A stretch of DNA of 64,000 bases from Actinernus sp. WN-2022 (GCA_030867875.1 JAOWCC010000019.1:31601976-31665975), one strand, 5' to 3'. Positions 12,820 to 25,092 are shown, numbered from the stretch's first letter. A program made the numbers and translations. Notes: a model not told the origin generated them from the letters alone.

Positions 12820-13006
12820 TCGAATTGTAATTTAGCGTGTTAATTTTTGTGGAAGGAAGAAAAGCGGAGGACCCAGACAAAAACCCTCGGAGCAAGGGCG
12901 AGATACCAACAAACTCAACTCACATATGGCGCCGCGTCCGGGAATCGTACCTCGGCCACAGAGGTGAGAGGTGAAGCACTTAACCACTGCGCCACCCCAG
13001 CTCCCA
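12820..13006 (-). mobile_element. tRNA-derived SINE
   Basis: Read on the minus strand, the head runs GGGAGCTGGGGTGGCGCAGT. It contains an A box (TGGCGCAGTGG, near 12984-12994) and a B box (GGTACGATTCC, near 12941-12951) at tRNA spacing, followed by a non-tRNA body. The promoter boxes are polymerase III type. Open frames across it are not genes. Confidence 0.7.
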
Positions 13007-13499
13007 CGATATATTTTAGAGCCTGTTATAAGACATGTATTTTGCCTTCTCGGAAATCTCGGGGGACATACTGTCATGGCTAACTGAGCGCTTTATTTAG
13101 TTAACAAAATGTAAACCTTACAACTGAGCTTCGTCTGGTCTCTGTCCAATCACAGGCGTGGTTAAATTTAGACTCTCTAATATGTGAAATAAAGGATTAA
13201 TGATATGCATAACTGGTTATGTTTTAACAAACTTACACTAAATATAAAGAAGACTAATTATATAATTTTCCAACCCCGACAAAAACAGTCGTATAATTTA
13301 TCGTTGCCAATATTAATTAACAACGAACCAATAACAAATTGTTACAGTACTAAATATTTAGGTTTCTATGTCGACGCTCACCTAACATGGTCCGAACATA
13401 TTGCGTATCTAAATGACAAACTTAGTAAGAACATAAATATTATAAAATGTAAAAAATATATGTCTACCTCGAGCCTTTTGAACCTGTACTTTTCATTAA

Positions 13500-13962
13500 G
13501 TAATGGTCCAGATAAGAACTGTAGTGCTCCACGGCAAGGAATGTTAAAAGGCGTTAATTTTCTATTATTCTTTCTCGTCATTTCATTGGCTGATACTTAT
13601 AAATTCAATAGAAACCCATCGAAATAATGCATTATCATTCGATATTCTTTTATGGTTTGAATTTATTTTTGATCAAACTAACTATGGTTTAATTTTGTAG
13701 AATATCGTGTGTGAGGAAAGTTCTCAAATTTGCGATTAAAAAATATTTTGTTTTCTCTATATCCGATTGGCTGGATGATGGCTTCTCTGAGTTTTCACAG
13801 AAAAAAAAGAGTCAATAGCATAAAATACTTTATTTTCGAGATGTAGTTTGTAGACACCTCCTAAAGCACTAAGGCATATTCAAGCAAAATCGTATGCGAG
13901 GGAGGCTCATTGCCGCAGAACAATGGATTCTACTACAGTTCTTATCTGGACTATTACCCTTT
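13500..13962. mobile_element. MITE inserted in the LINE
   Basis: The ends pair as inverted repeats of about 25 bp with one mismatch (gtccagataagaactgtagt at the left, its complement at about 13931-13955). It begins exactly where the LINE reading frame breaks. Confidence 0.55.
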
Positions 13963-13976
13963 TCTAACATATGGCT

Positions 13977-15186
13977 TTATAAAATAACCCACAGAAAATG
14001 CGCGCTCTGATTGGTTGAAAGCCTTGTTTCTATAACTCTATAGAAACATGGCAAATTATGCCGGCATCGTGGCCTCAAACTCAATTCGAAACTCGGCGAA
14101 ATAATTCCTACACTTTTCTAAATACATTGAGCACTAAATTCAATTCGACGAAGAACCAGCTACAGTATTGTAAGAAACGACAATGTGTTGTTAGTTTAGG
14201 AACAAGTCGATGTTTTATTGAACTCAAAACAATCTCAAAGTACGAATTACAACATTCATTTCTGTGGAAAAAGTTGAGTTGCTCGCAATTTGTGCGATAT
14301 TAAACAATCATTTTCGCCAAAACAGTCTATTTTGGCTGACTAAGCTCAATTAAAAACTATTGTTTGGTAGATTTAAGCTGGAGAACTTAAAAAAATAATG
14401 TCTTAAATATTTCTAGATGCACAAAATAGAGGTTGAAATAGAAATGGAAATAAAAAATACAGCAAAATGTGGAGCACAAACCTGACAAAGTTGATCAACA
14501 TCCAAATGCTACAGTCTTGTACAGATGCTAAAACTCCATCCAACGCCGACCCTTTCGACTACTCTTGGTTAATTGAGGAATGTACGGTTCAGTATGACTC
14601 TCTAACAGGTGCCGTAGAGGATGAGAATGGCAAGGAAATCTGATCAAGCTTGAAGTGTCTGATGAAAACAACCTGCCGTCCGTATGCGACCGCATGAGGC
14701 ATGACACGGCGAATCGACGAAGAACTATTCTAGTCCTTGGAAGACAGAATGTACAAAACAACTGATGGCCCGAGTGATGACTTCCATGCTTTGTAGCTCT
14801 AGATTTTAAAGAGAAATCCAAAATATCCTCCTTTCTTGCAACCCGTCTTGATCTCCTGCAAACTTTGTTTGGTACGAAAACCAGCGCCCGCTTGATCCAC
14901 GCCGTGAAGTCCATGAGGCAAAATGAACTGTTGAACATTACGTGCTTCCGTGTATTGACAATCAAGTTTTAGCATTAGTCCATAGAGCTTCTTTTTCTTC
15001 ATCATTCTGTATAATTTTTGGCTCCCATTAAAAGGTTTTTCAAACTCACTGAATCGGATTGACAAAACGGACTGATTTAGTCATGACGTACGACTGCACA
15101 GTTAGGAGAATTTATATTTTGATGATCATAATAAACGCGCGATTTTCCTTTGTTGTACTTATTTTCTGTGGGTTATTTTATAAAGG
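13977..15186. mobile_element. 1.2-kb element with 24-bp perfect TIRs
   Basis: Ends ttataaaataacccacagaa and its inverted copy match over 24 bp without mismatch. Two overlapping minus-strand open frames (14528-15065) have no domain I recognise. A subterminal motif, gtttctataactctatagaa, recurs in the adjacent hairpin at 15187-15376, suggesting the two are related. Confidence 0.6.
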
Positions 15187-15376
15187 AAATAGAAAACATT
15201 TCCCCTTGTTTCTATAAAGTTATAGAGACACTTGTGGAAGTTTGGAAGAACTCGAAATAGCTGTGGAAACACTCGCCCTTCGGGCTCGTGTTCCCACTGC
15301 CATTTCTCGTTCTCCCAAACTCCCACTCGTGTTTCTATAACTCTATAGAAACACAGGAAATGTTTTCTATTTCTTA
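15187..15376. mobile_element. 190-bp full-length hairpin MITE
   Basis: The sequence folds back almost completely. Outer arms ggaaatagaaaacattt and its complement are followed by paired tttctataa blocks and paired tttggaagaactcgaaat blocks around a cgcccttcgggc centre. The LINE frame resumes immediately after it. Confidence 0.6.
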
Positions 15377-16075
15377 AGTATCATCTGGGGAAACAATTAT
15401 GATAGCCCTTTATCTACTTTAGTTAAACTCCAAAATAAGATAATACGTGTAATTTGCAATGTTCCCATGCGAGAACATATTACTCCTTACTATATTCAAT
15501 TAAATCTCCTTAAATAACAGGATATCATTAAAATGCATACCTGCTTCTATATAAATGATTGCCAAACTGGCAATAAAAATAGCTCTAACTTGAAATACGT
15601 GTCTGAACAACATTACTACTTAACCAGGAGCTCGGTAAACCAACATTTTTATATTGAACCTTTTAGAATAAATCTGAGAAAATGTTCACCTTCTCTTGTA
15701 GGATGTTATTATTGGAATTCCTTGCCTTTGCATATCAAAAACATTTCAACCAAAACTCAATTAAAGAAAGCTCTTTTTCGTTACTATATTTTTCAATATT
15801 AAATAAATACTGCCGTATCGAATACTTTTGCTTCATAAAGTTATATAATTTTCAACATCATCTAAAGTATAAGGGCATCACTATTAGGTTTCTATTAGAT
15901 GCCCTCCATCCTCTGAAATGTACTTTAAATGTAAGTGGTTTAGGTGAGCTAATGTGTATGTTGTTCTATCTGCTGTTATTGTCTTGTGTGTGTGTGTTAT
16001 AGTATAATCTAGATTGTAATGTAATTGTCAATGAATGTAATTCATTGGTGTGGAAATAAAACATCAACAACAACA

Positions 16076-16782
16076 GTCGTGGTTAGAAAACAAACAACAA
16101 TCTGGAAAGTAGAATCTGGTTGGTCACTAAGACGATGGTGCATACTGGAAACTAATTAAAGGCTCGGGTTTTTCCGGGAGACGCCGTTAAGTTCACTGAC
16201 AAGCCAGCGGTTCAGAGTGTTCCCCCAGACCACTACTCTGGGTACCAGAGCACGGACATGCTGGCGGTATACGCCGGGAAGCAAGCTTTATCATATGCTC
16301 TAAATGATAACAATTTCGAATTCATTCTGACTGGTACAAGGTAACTGTGAATACTTTGGTACTTGGGGATGGCAGAAAAGGACCGATCTCTGTCAGAAAA
16401 GTTGTTTTCTACAGACCAAGGCCAACCATAAAATCTGTTGGACAATTTTGTTCTTGTATCATGCATCAAAAGTTGACAATGATACAATATGGCCTCTTGA
16501 ATTGACCCAATTCTTATTGAAGTCAGTGGTTATCACCAATTCGAAAAAAAAACGAATAACGATAGTAACATTAAAGATTTCAAGGAAAGTCGTAAGCCAC
16601 TTCAACAAAAGAGTCAGACCTTGCAAGGCAAAAGCTTATCTAAATATCACATGTTCGATGTTCAGTACAATAATAAGCAGCTACAAATGATTTAGGATCT
16701 ACCGGCAAGTAGACTGGTACCGAATCGATCACTGATTGGTCAAAGCCGTGCCAATCAACCATATGCATGACGATGTCACGTG
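16076..16782. other. No gene seen
   Basis: Unique AT-rich sequence between the LINE end and the hairpin; no supported exon. Confidence 0.5.
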
Positions 16783-16848
16783 ATCACCACCAAGCCTCAC
16801 TTTGGTACACCATTTTCTCTCAACACCAAAGTGAGGCTTGGTGGTGAT
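16783..16848. repeat. Perfect 24-bp-arm hairpin with 18-nt loop
   Basis: Arms 16783-16806 and 16825-16848 (accaaagtgaggcttggtgg and complement) are perfectly complementary. No transcript evidence is available. It could be a MITE core or a small RNA precursor. Confidence 0.7.
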
Positions 16849-16879
16849 GACCAAAGCATCATACTTGACATCATCGTCT

Positions 16880-17046
16880 ACAGGCCATTTTGACGATGTT
16901 GTGCGCGCATTGAGAACAATATACAAGCAATCAAGAAAACAAAAGATTGTCATGCAACATTGAGTTGTGACGGGCCACATTCTGGTTTTTGGCGGGCCAC
17001 ATGCTTTTGTTTTCAATGCGTGTGCAACATCGTCAAAATGGCCTAT
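16880..17046. mobile_element. Small foldback element
   Basis: Arms 16880-16919 and 17006-17046 pair around ggccattttgacgatgttg and its complement. The 167-bp unit has no coding content. Confidence 0.5.
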
Positions 17047-17074
17047 TGGACGCTTCTCGCATAGCGGCCATGTT

Positions 17075-17335
17075 GAGTCTCAGGAGGATAAAAACCTTTG
17101 TTTTTGCTAGTCTAACCTCGTTCTCAAACTACTCAGTTCGAGGCTGACCTTGTAAAAGTTGAGTCCCAGGAGGATAAAAACCTTTGTTTTTGCTAGTCTA
17201 ACCTCGTTCTCAAACTGCTCAGTTCGAGGCTGACCTTGTACAAGTTGAGTCCCAGGAGGATAAAAACCTTTGTTTTTGCTAGTCTAACCTCGTTCTCAAA
17301 CTGCTCAATTCGAGGCTGATCTTGCAAAACCTATT
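17075..17335. repeat. Three-copy tandem repeat, 86-bp period
   Basis: The block caggaggataaaaacctttg recurs at 17081, 17167 and 17253 with near-identical flanks ending in a gaggctgaccttg-type sequence. Confidence 0.8.
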
Positions 17336-17559
17336 GTTACTAGCCAACATGGCGGCCATGTGAGAAAAGTGAATAACTTTCACGGTAAGATTCAAGGTGA
17401 AAAGACGCCTATTTCAAGTGGATCATACGATCCGTGTTGAATAGCGCATGACGCTACTCTATCCCCAAGGAACAATTATTGTCAGTTATTTCAGCAGTTC
17501 TCTGTTGTAATCATGTGGCTAGTGTGGTTTTCTTAAATTAAGCCGCCGTGGTCACACTT

Positions 17560-17681
17560 GAGCTAGGATCACGTACCTAGCATGCTTTATTCTACCGTAC
17601 ATATACTATTGCCGTGCTTTTTATACTCATTATATACTTTATTCTTGTGGGTACAAATAAAATTATTGTTGTTGTTGTTGG
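17560..17681 (+). mobile_element. LINE 3'-end fragment with GTT tail
   Basis: The stretch ggtacaaataaaattattgt followed by (ttg)n matches the 3' end of the LINE at 59556-59735 (gagtacaaataaagttgttg). Only the extreme 3' end is present. Confidence 0.5.
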
Positions 17682-18796
17682 TCAAACCGTTTCAACATCG
17701 GTACAACATTGAAGCCATTTGAAGCCGATCTTGAAACCGTTTCAAATGGCCTGAAAACATTGTTGAAAGGTGTTGGAAAGATAATGAAAGCGTGTTGGAG
17801 AGTTTGACTTCGTTTAAAGACCATTTCAAACAGATGCCATTTCAAGATGCGTTGACCAGTCAACTGATGGGCTGTCATATTGTGTTGGTATTAATATGTG
17901 AGCTGTCAGGTTGTGTTTACATACCCTCATTACCCTGCTTCAAGAGTGCCATGAGCCAAGCTAGAACTAGAAGCACACTTCGGTGGTTTGAAGTTTCATG
18001 TAATTAGCATCCAATTTCGTTGATCTTAATCGGTCATACTTTTAACGAGCTATCCATGGCAATTACGTGTAGTTTACTTTGCTTAGCTCAAGTGTGACCA
18101 CGCCCGTTCATATGGCGAACTTTTCATACGCCGAATCAAAGCTATCAAGCTAAAGCTATTGTTATGGCTCATTAGCATTGAACTCGGTGAATGAAAAATT
18201 CGCCGTTTCAGCTCAAACGGGTCAAATACACCAGGAAATGTCGGTATTGAGTTTTAAGCCATGAAATCAAGCAGGTGTCTGCATTGTAACCAATCAAATA
18301 TTTCGCCGCATGTCATGTATTTGTGTCTCGTTCTTCAAGCCTGTTAAAGTATTTTAATTGTGAGCCAGCAGACTGGAGTATGCTTGATGTATCGAGTCAT
18401 TTTGTTTTTTTTAAGTAAAGAAATACGGGTCAGATCTGGAGACCAAAACAGCGGGGCCCCAAATAAAACATGAAGTATTAAACACCACAAATTATTGAGG
18501 TTCTTTCACAGGTAGAAATATCCGCCGATGACTGCTGCATATGTGCTCTAGGTATATCATGGTTTTAAGGAGTGTTTTAAAGAGCAAACTTTGGTGGCTC
18601 TTGCTCGCTTTGGAGGTGGCCTTTATTACTAAAGAGGGACTAACCACCTTTCATTGGGCAAATTCGAGAAATTTTATCAGCTAAGGAGGTCAGAATAATT
18701 CGCATAGAGAAACACTCCCATTTAGGTCAGAACTGGGACTAGACAAAAGAAAACACCACCCCTACAAACCAAGCAGAGTAAATACCTCTCACTCAC
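17682..18796. other. No gene seen
   Basis: Contains short self-similar gaaaccgtttcaaatgg-type motifs at 17685-17840 and otherwise unique sequence. Confidence 0.5.
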
Positions 18797-18827
18797 CTAA
18801 ATCTCTTTCTTGAGCTTTCCTGGCGGC
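18797..18827 (-). CDS. Short coding exon of the minus-strand disordered protein gene
   Basis: A cttacag acceptor and a near-ideal gtgagtg donor bracket 31 bp reading AARKAQERDL plus one base (phase 0 in, phase 1 out). The incoming phase fits the phase-0 donor of the exon at 22726-23081, giving ...CAAEK-AARKAQERDL. The small size keeps confidence moderate. The next exon is not certain. The phase-1 exit would fit a weak acceptor just before the ATG at 9112 in the PTB-encoding group. Confidence 0.55.
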
Positions 18828-19847
18828 CTGTAAGGTAATAAGAGAATTCGAGTCGCTATACAGTTGGAAAAACATACGAGTTGAACCTCGTTGGGTAGGT
18901 GGTAGTATTCAAGAGTGTAATTTACCGAGAATTCTATTTCTGTCGCTAAGGAAGTTATGTAGTTACTGTACATCAAGTTTCCGGTTACGCTGGAAACGAA
19001 AAGACTGAAAATCGATCACCGGTCACTCGCCGTCATAAGAATTCCCATAGCCCGATAGTCAGTGGTTGATCCACTGCAGCCGCGTCCTTTGGCATTTAAT
19101 CGCTGAAATGTTGCTATGCAAATTCATGCGTCGTGCAGTAAAACCGCTAAGCAAAAACCAAACCAATTCCGCGAGAAAGAGAACTGCTAAATTATGCATG
19201 GTATACAAGAATCAGCCCAGTCATTATTCTGAATAAAGGATCAGTAAAGCCCCAATTCGACATCTAGGCGGGAAATTGAGGAGGATACGACGATGGTTAT
19301 TTTAGGAAACCAGTTCAGCTAAACCTGGACACAAATGATACTGAAGATCTAAATATCTGTGAGAGTATTACGATTGTTAAATTTGAAAACTATACTCAGA
19401 CAAAACAGCGAAAGTAAGCCCATTCACAGGCGCTGGTTTCATGAATCAAGCCGTTCCCGCCATAACATTGGATAGGGTTGTAAGCATTATTTAAAGATCT
19501 CGATGCGATCTCGATAATCTATTCGTAACGAGTAGCAAACATATCCGAGCAACAACTAACTAAACAGCTCCTGGGTACATTTAATCCACTCAATTAAAAA
19601 TAAAGACAATCCCCCAAGACTGGGAATTTATGTTCAAAGCAATTTCTTTGATTACGAGGATTCCCTATTAAGCATACGCAACTCAATTTATTCAATTTAA
19701 AAGCTCGTTGTAAATACATAAATCCGCATTCATAAACACAAAGCTTGCACTTAAAATTAAGTAGCCTTCTTCGAGTTCTTTCTTTCTCACCTTTTCTGGC
19801 GTGCTTCTTCATGAATTGAGAAAAAAATAGATAATTCTAGAACTACG
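18828..19847. other. No gene seen
   Basis: Intron of the minus-strand gene. A possible donor AAAAG/gtgaga near 19776 has no acceptable partner exon in phase. Confidence 0.5.
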
Positions 19848-20058
19848 GCGCTGTCCAAACAAATACGTTTGCGGTTTCATTTCGCTCAAAACGGAATGAA
19901 AGTGTGATTGCGTCCGCGCGATCGTTTTCAGATCGCTTTGCCTGCCCACACGAAAAACGACACAACCGTTTTCATCGTGTTCGTGTCGGCGGGAGATTAA
20001 AATGCGGCAACAAAGTGTTTCCGTTTCTAAATGAAAATGTATTGGTGTGGACGGCGCC
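19848..20058. mobile_element. About 210-bp MITE
   Basis: The ends acggcgctgtccaaacaaat and the reverse-complementary attggtgtggacggcgcc pair imperfectly over about 22 bp. Internal sequence is GC-rich relative to its surroundings and noncoding. Confidence 0.5.
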
Positions 20059-20567
20059 TAAGTAAAATCTATATCTGATTCACCTCTACGTCACCCGCCA
20101 TTTGCATTAATACTTTCTCTTCTCCCTCAAAAAAAATCAGCTTCATTCCTTTTATCGTTCATCATAAGATCCCACTAGTTTAGTAATCTTACAATCTGGG
20201 TAAACATTTTTTTTCCTAACCGCATCTGATTACTAGACTATGATCCAACATAATAGAGTTGCGGTGGTTTCCAACGTCTTCCAATTTATTCTAATTGCTA
20301 ACGTACATATATCCGATGCTCAATGTACTCATATTTATACTTTATATACTTTCCGTTCTAAACCGGCGAAGAACGTTTTAAGGATATTTATATAAAGTGT
20401 TGATGTTCCTATAAATAAATGTTTATATGTCTATGTGAACACAATTTGAATAAAACACTAATTTCATCACGACTAAGGTGTTTTTTTTTTCATTAAAAAG
20501 CTAATAAAACAGGCTTTTCAATATTAACCGCAACTACCGAGCGGAACATGCATCGTGTTTGCAACAA

Positions 20568-21586
20568 GTAGAGCAGATTCCGTATGAGTGGGACAAACTA
20601 CGGCATGTCCGTAGCCTTCTCGTAACCGTACCGTAACTTACTCTACCGTAACTCTCTAATTTGATTGGATCAGCAGGACAAAAAACAATGGATCGTTTGC
20701 ACGACGTCACCAACAAATTTAAAAAAATTGATAGAAGAACAAAACACTGCACACTCATGTGGTTAGTTTAAATTGTAAATTTAGAATTATCAGAAAGTTC
20801 CTGGTTCAGAAACACTACTTTAGCGCAACCTAAACAAAGAGATGTAGTGTAATGAATTAGCGCAAAAAGCTCTAATTATACAAAATCGGCAATTTTAAAC
20901 ATTTCAAAAGCCACGCATTGTTTGTTTGAAAACGTGCAACCGAGAGCAGAAGTATTGCCCAAATGCGTTCATTTTTTTATTACAGAAGATCAAGTATCGA
21001 ACAGATTCAAATGAGTCTATTTACGAAGTTCCAAGATTATCACTAGCTGTTACTTTTCGAATAATATTGGGTCAGAAATCTCGTAAACAAGAGGTGGGCG
21101 AAATCCCTACTGTAATACACGGGAGGGCGAAATCCTAAGGGAGAACGAAATTCCTCGTGATCTCGCCCCCAGGTTTCCATATGATCGCAACGATCGCAGC
21201 GATCGCAGGATTCTTTTGTTCGGTGTGAATTGAAGCGTAAATTTATACGCAGAACAAAAGAATCCTGCGATCGCTGCGATCGTTGCAATCATATGGAAAC
21301 CGGGCTTTATTAGGAAACACGCTGAGCTGGGCTGTCACAAAATTCAAAATACTGTAACTCAAAAACGAATCACCGTATCGACGTAAAATTTTCGAAGAAG
21401 ACTGATACCGATATCTAAATCATATTAAAAGAACAGCTTCATATATCTCATAGTTTAGATTTTAGAATTTTAACGACGTCACATGCAAACGGTCTATACA
21501 GAAACCATGTCACGGCATGCCATACAGTAACCGTGCTGTAGGCAGTGCCGTAGTTTGTCCCACTCGTACGAAATCTGCTCTAGCAA
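20568..21586. mobile_element. 1.0-kb TIR element, TA-flanked
   Basis: Inverted ends of about 40 bp (gagcagattccgtatgagtg at left, complement at 21545-21584 with few mismatches) are flanked by TA on both sides, as in Tc1/mariner-type target duplications. No transposase is visible. A hairpin is nested inside at 21172-21302. Confidence 0.6.
21172..21302. repeat. Long hairpin, arms of about 50 bp
   Basis: ggtttccatatgatcgcaac... pairs nearly perfectly with ...gttgcaatcatatggaaacc. The arms carry three GCGATCGC-like repeats. It is nested in the TIR element and could be a MITE. Confidence 0.7.
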
Positions 21587-21639
21587 TAGAGGGTTTTCAC
21601 TCAATCCCCAGAGATTCAAATGACAAAGGGCATGGCGGC

Positions 21640-21712
21640 CATGTTGGTGTACCTAACAAAAGAAGCTAACGAAGAATCTGTTGTCAAAGGTACACCAACA
21701 TGGCGGCTATGA
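21640..21712. repeat. Small inverted repeat on a GGCGGCCATGTTGGTGTACCT motif
   Basis: Arms of 21 bp at both ends of this 73-bp segment contain an AACATGGCGG core similar to YY1-type sites. Nothing coding. Confidence 0.5.
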
Positions 21713-22725
21713 CGTCACGTGCAAAGGGTATATTACACAAACCGCGGCAAAATGTTGTGCTCCGCTGGCCTAAAGAGCGAAGGCTCTGGAGTTCAAATAC
21801 AAGTTTTCGAGATCTTAAACTTTTTTAGTAAATAATTTTATAACTTAATAAACTCACAGTGAATTACAAATTAAGAAAACTTCAACCTGTTAAAGTCTTA
21901 GGCTTAGCTTTTAAGTGTTTTTCGCGAAACATTTCACGTAAATACGCGCACGTGCGTAAAATTAGAAACAGGGCTGATTGCCTTAGTTTTCGGCGGGAAA
22001 CTGGGGAGACGCGCGCGCGACCGGCTCATCAAAAGCGCATGCGCGTGACGTTTTGCCGCGGTGTGGTTCGGTTTTACGACACTCAATCGAAAACATTCAA
22101 CAGTGGCCTACTGCACTGACTTCATCCCACTAACTGTGCGGCTATTCGACCCAGACCCACCTGAAGAAGTTAGCCAATTACAACGTAACTTGAAAACAAA
22201 GGACCAGGACTATATTTCGTAATGATATGGCTTGCGACTAACATATTTCAAATTTTGAGCGACTAGTTACGGTTCGCAATTTTTAGTTGCTGAAAACATA
22301 ATCCAGCGGCCTTACGACAAAAAGCTGCGCCCGCGATATATTTTAAAAAGAGACCTCTTTAACATTGTTCGTGTCACTTGGCTAAAATAAAAAGGGAAAA
22401 ATGAAGGTAAATTGTGCGTGATTTTTCTGAAAAATTCTAAAATCTGTTACATTGTATCTGTTGGACATTTTATTGCTTTATTTATTCATTTACTTACGCT
22501 AGAACTAGTTGGCAAATTTGCGACTGCCTCAAACGTTTTAGTCGCAAGGGTTGGCGAATTAAGAGAATGCGTAATAAGCAAATCAATTCACCAACTGGTA
22601 AATTTTCAAGCAATCTTTTGTTAACAATCTACTCTCCGATTGGCCAGTTTCCTTCAGGTAGGCGTGGTTCAAGTAGCGCACAGTAACTAAGATTCAGCAG
22701 TACGCAATAACGTGTTCACGCTCAC
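21713..22725. other. No gene seen
   Basis: Intron of the minus-strand gene. 21733-22075 may be a decayed foldback: accgcggcaaaat at one end, ttttgccgcggtgtgg at the other. Confidence 0.4.
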
Positions 22726-23081
22726 CTTCTCTGCGGCACAGTATTCACACGTCTCCTCGTGGTCCGACTCAGACTGCTCCTCATGTTTGGCAGCCAGGTT
22801 TCTAGACGACATCCCAACAGAGAAGGTCCCCCCTGAACCCTTCTCCCTATTGGCAACAGTCCTGTTAGTGACATCATCGTCATCCTCCGATGACGAGCCT
22901 GAGCATCTGTGCTGCAGCGACCGGCGGTTTTCCTTCTTCCTAAAGGGTGCTCTATCGGGGAATACCTCACTCATGGGTCTTGTTGACCTAGTCCTCTGTT
23001 TGCTACCTGTAAAGCTCACGGCTGGGATGTCGCCGAGGTTTTCTAGATCTTGGCTTTGTGCTGTTCTCTTGTGGCCTGAGA
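22726..23081 (-). CDS. Coding exon 4 of the minus-strand disordered protein gene
   Basis: The exon follows a cgttttag acceptor (phase 1) and ends AAG/gtgagc (phase 0). It encodes 118 residues, beginning SGHKRTAQSQDLENLGDIPA and ending ESDHEETCEYCAAEK, with a Ser/Asp run SGSSSEDDDD in the middle. The single T left by the exon at 27599-29983 plus TC gives Phe at the junction, so the reading frame continues. The CEYC pair near the end could bind metal, but a lone CxxC proves nothing. The region is charged and probably disordered. No family is recognised from this exon alone. Confidence 0.6.
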
Positions 23082-23720
23082 CTAAAACGAATGAGATTGA
23101 AACATGAAGGACATAGGACTCAGTGAAGACTGGCAATGTTGTTCTCGAACTCATTAATAATTCATCAGGTGAATACAATAGAAATCATGTCGAGTACTTA
23201 AGAAATCGTTCGCATTTCAAGACGTTTCGATTTGTTAATTTTATCATTAAAGTGGAGTTCGAGAAGTCATGTAAAACACTCGGAGCTTGTTTTAGAAGCG
23301 AGTTTCTAAATACAGTGAGAAGGGGTTGAGAAACCTCGGCTTTGCCTCACCGGTTCTGAACCTAATTCCGATTTACGGATCCGGATTTATTAGTAAAAGT
23401 ATATTGAATTCCGGGTTATAAACGACTCAGAATAATCAAACAGGGAGAACATGCACGTTGACTTAGAAAATCGTTTCTAAAACTTTAATTCCGACATTTG
23501 TGTTCATAAAAAAAAAACTAATGTACATGTGTTTTCTCGCCTCAAAAATATATTCATAAATTCAAAAATATATCAAAAATATATCAAAAATATATCCATA
23601 AATTCAAGTAAACTATGTAATTAAAAGGGCCCCTAGCGATGTCACAAGTAGCGAGAACTTCCTCGCCTTAAGTTACATGGAAAACTAAAAAAATGATTGT
23701 CAAATAGGTCTATTGTGATT

Positions 23721-23773
23721 CAAAGTGACTGCAAGTCGGTGCAAGTTAACGCAAGTGGGTGTCCAAACGGAAC
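23721..23773. repeat. Dispersed direct repeat, copy 1
   Basis: The block gactgcaagtcggtgcaagt with flanks recurs in the same orientation at 25131-25183, bracketing the foldback at 23953-24781 and the hairpin at 24980-25092. Roughly 50 bp match with three or so changes. Confidence 0.6.
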
Positions 23774-23952
23774 ACACGTTAAGTGCTACTACGATCTAAT
23801 TTTGAGATAGTGATATTTTTGCTATATCTTTTCCTGCCCAAACCGTTTTTTGATATCACAAAGAGAAGTCTTATTTATTGGGATCCAAATCTTGAGATTT
23901 CATGTCCGCCATTACCCCAACCCGTTCCTGTGACATAGCTAATTTCCAGCGG

Positions 23953-24781
23953 ACGTGACGTAATTTTCTCAACACAAAAAAATGCGGGGATACGTTTCAC
24001 ACAAACTTTCGCAAGAACTTATAAGTGAAGTACATGTTTATTACCCTGCGAGCAGAGGTTTCTCATCTCTTTGCCTTTCCTGTCGCCGAAAGAAACCTCT
24101 GCCACGAAACGATTGCTTTTCCCGTTGAGCATGCGCCACGGTATCTGGATTTCCATTGGCCGAGAAAATCGAGACGGTAAACATTGTAGATTTATTGATG
24201 TAGGTTTCAAATTGTCTATTTCCTATTGTTATACACGGCAGTGGAGAAAATAAAATTAATGTCCGGCTTCTTCGAAGGTATAAATCAAAGCTTTCTTTAG
24301 GATAAATTAAGGTAGATTTATTGAACGGTAATTTCAAGGTCTTCTGTGCAGTTCAGTAAAGTAAGAAGAAGACAAAGCCGGAGTTTGAAGCCCGTTCGTA
24401 TCAATCGTCGGCAAACAACAAACGCGTGGCGACATAAAATAACGGCTGCGAAGGATACTGTGGGCTCTTGCAAAACCAGCGAAGATCGCCAAAAAGTTAT
24501 GCCCGAGTGATATCAAACAGGTAAAACCGGTTTGGTAACTGGTTTATCACGTGGTTTACCTCCCAAGATTTTGGAGGTTGCGAGTGCGCATGTTCAACGG
24601 GAAAAGCAATCGTTTCGTGGCAAAGGTTTCTTTCGGCGACAGGAAAGGCAAAGAGATGAGAAACCTCTGCTCGCAGGGTACGTGTTTATACGTTTTTTTC
24701 CAAAATGGAAAGGAAAGAACGAAGTTTTAAATGGAAATATGCATTTACAAGAGCGACGCGTTGAGAAAATTACGTCACGGC
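23953..24781. mobile_element. Foldback element with about 95-bp inner arms
   Basis: Bases 24040-24136 and 24583-24681 are inverted copies (tcgccgaaagaaacctctgc and complement). Shorter outer arms at 23953-23976 and 24759-24781 pair on gacgtaattttctcaac. Open frames across the arms on both strands are mirror images, not genes. Confidence 0.6.
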
Positions 24782-24979
24782 AGCAAACCACGAAGTATTT
24801 TGAATGCATTTCAGTAACGGCGGACGTGATTTCCACAGTAAACTCTCTGCAAAATTCATAGTTTAATTTGGTCCTTTGGTAATATTTTTCACTGATTTAG
24901 ATATTTTCAACACTGTGTGTCATTTTGGAAGACAAAAACGTAGAAAAGAAAATAGTTGAATTCCGTCGTAGTAGCACTT

Positions 24980-25092
24980 TAAAGAATGCCAATCAGGATT
25001 AATGCTTTGCGAGCATGGCGATTGTAACGATGTTCTATTGTTCAAATGTAAACACGGGCTCGTATAGCATTAATCTTGATTGGCATTCTTTA
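24980..25092. repeat. Hairpin with 27-bp arms
   Basis: taaagaatgccaatcaggat... pairs with ...atcttgattggcattcttta, one mismatch, around an 59-nt loop. Likely a small MITE. Confidence 0.6.

Larger units (their letters stand above)
13190..16075 (+). mobile_element. LINE (non-LTR retrotransposon) 3' part, split by nested insertions
   Basis: Bases 13190-13500 encode the region after the RT active site (WLCFNKLTLNIKKT, then TKYLGF.VDAHLTWSEHI). The protein resumes at about 15377 with IIWGNNYDSPLSTLVKLQNK and runs with one stop to 15802. A 3' UTR follows, ending in an aacaacaaca tail near 16070. The 5' two thirds (endonuclease and RT palm) are absent. About 1.9 kb of other elements separates the halves. 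It is non-functional. Confidence 0.75.

Noticed and set aside
14528..15065. Two minus-strand frames in the 24-bp-TIR element as a transposase
   Set aside because: No catalytic motif or recognised domain, and the frames overlap each other.
19743..19812. Possible exon reading KKHARKGEKERTRRR
   Set aside because: A gtgaga donor exists, but no convincing acceptor, and the phase does not fit its neighbours.
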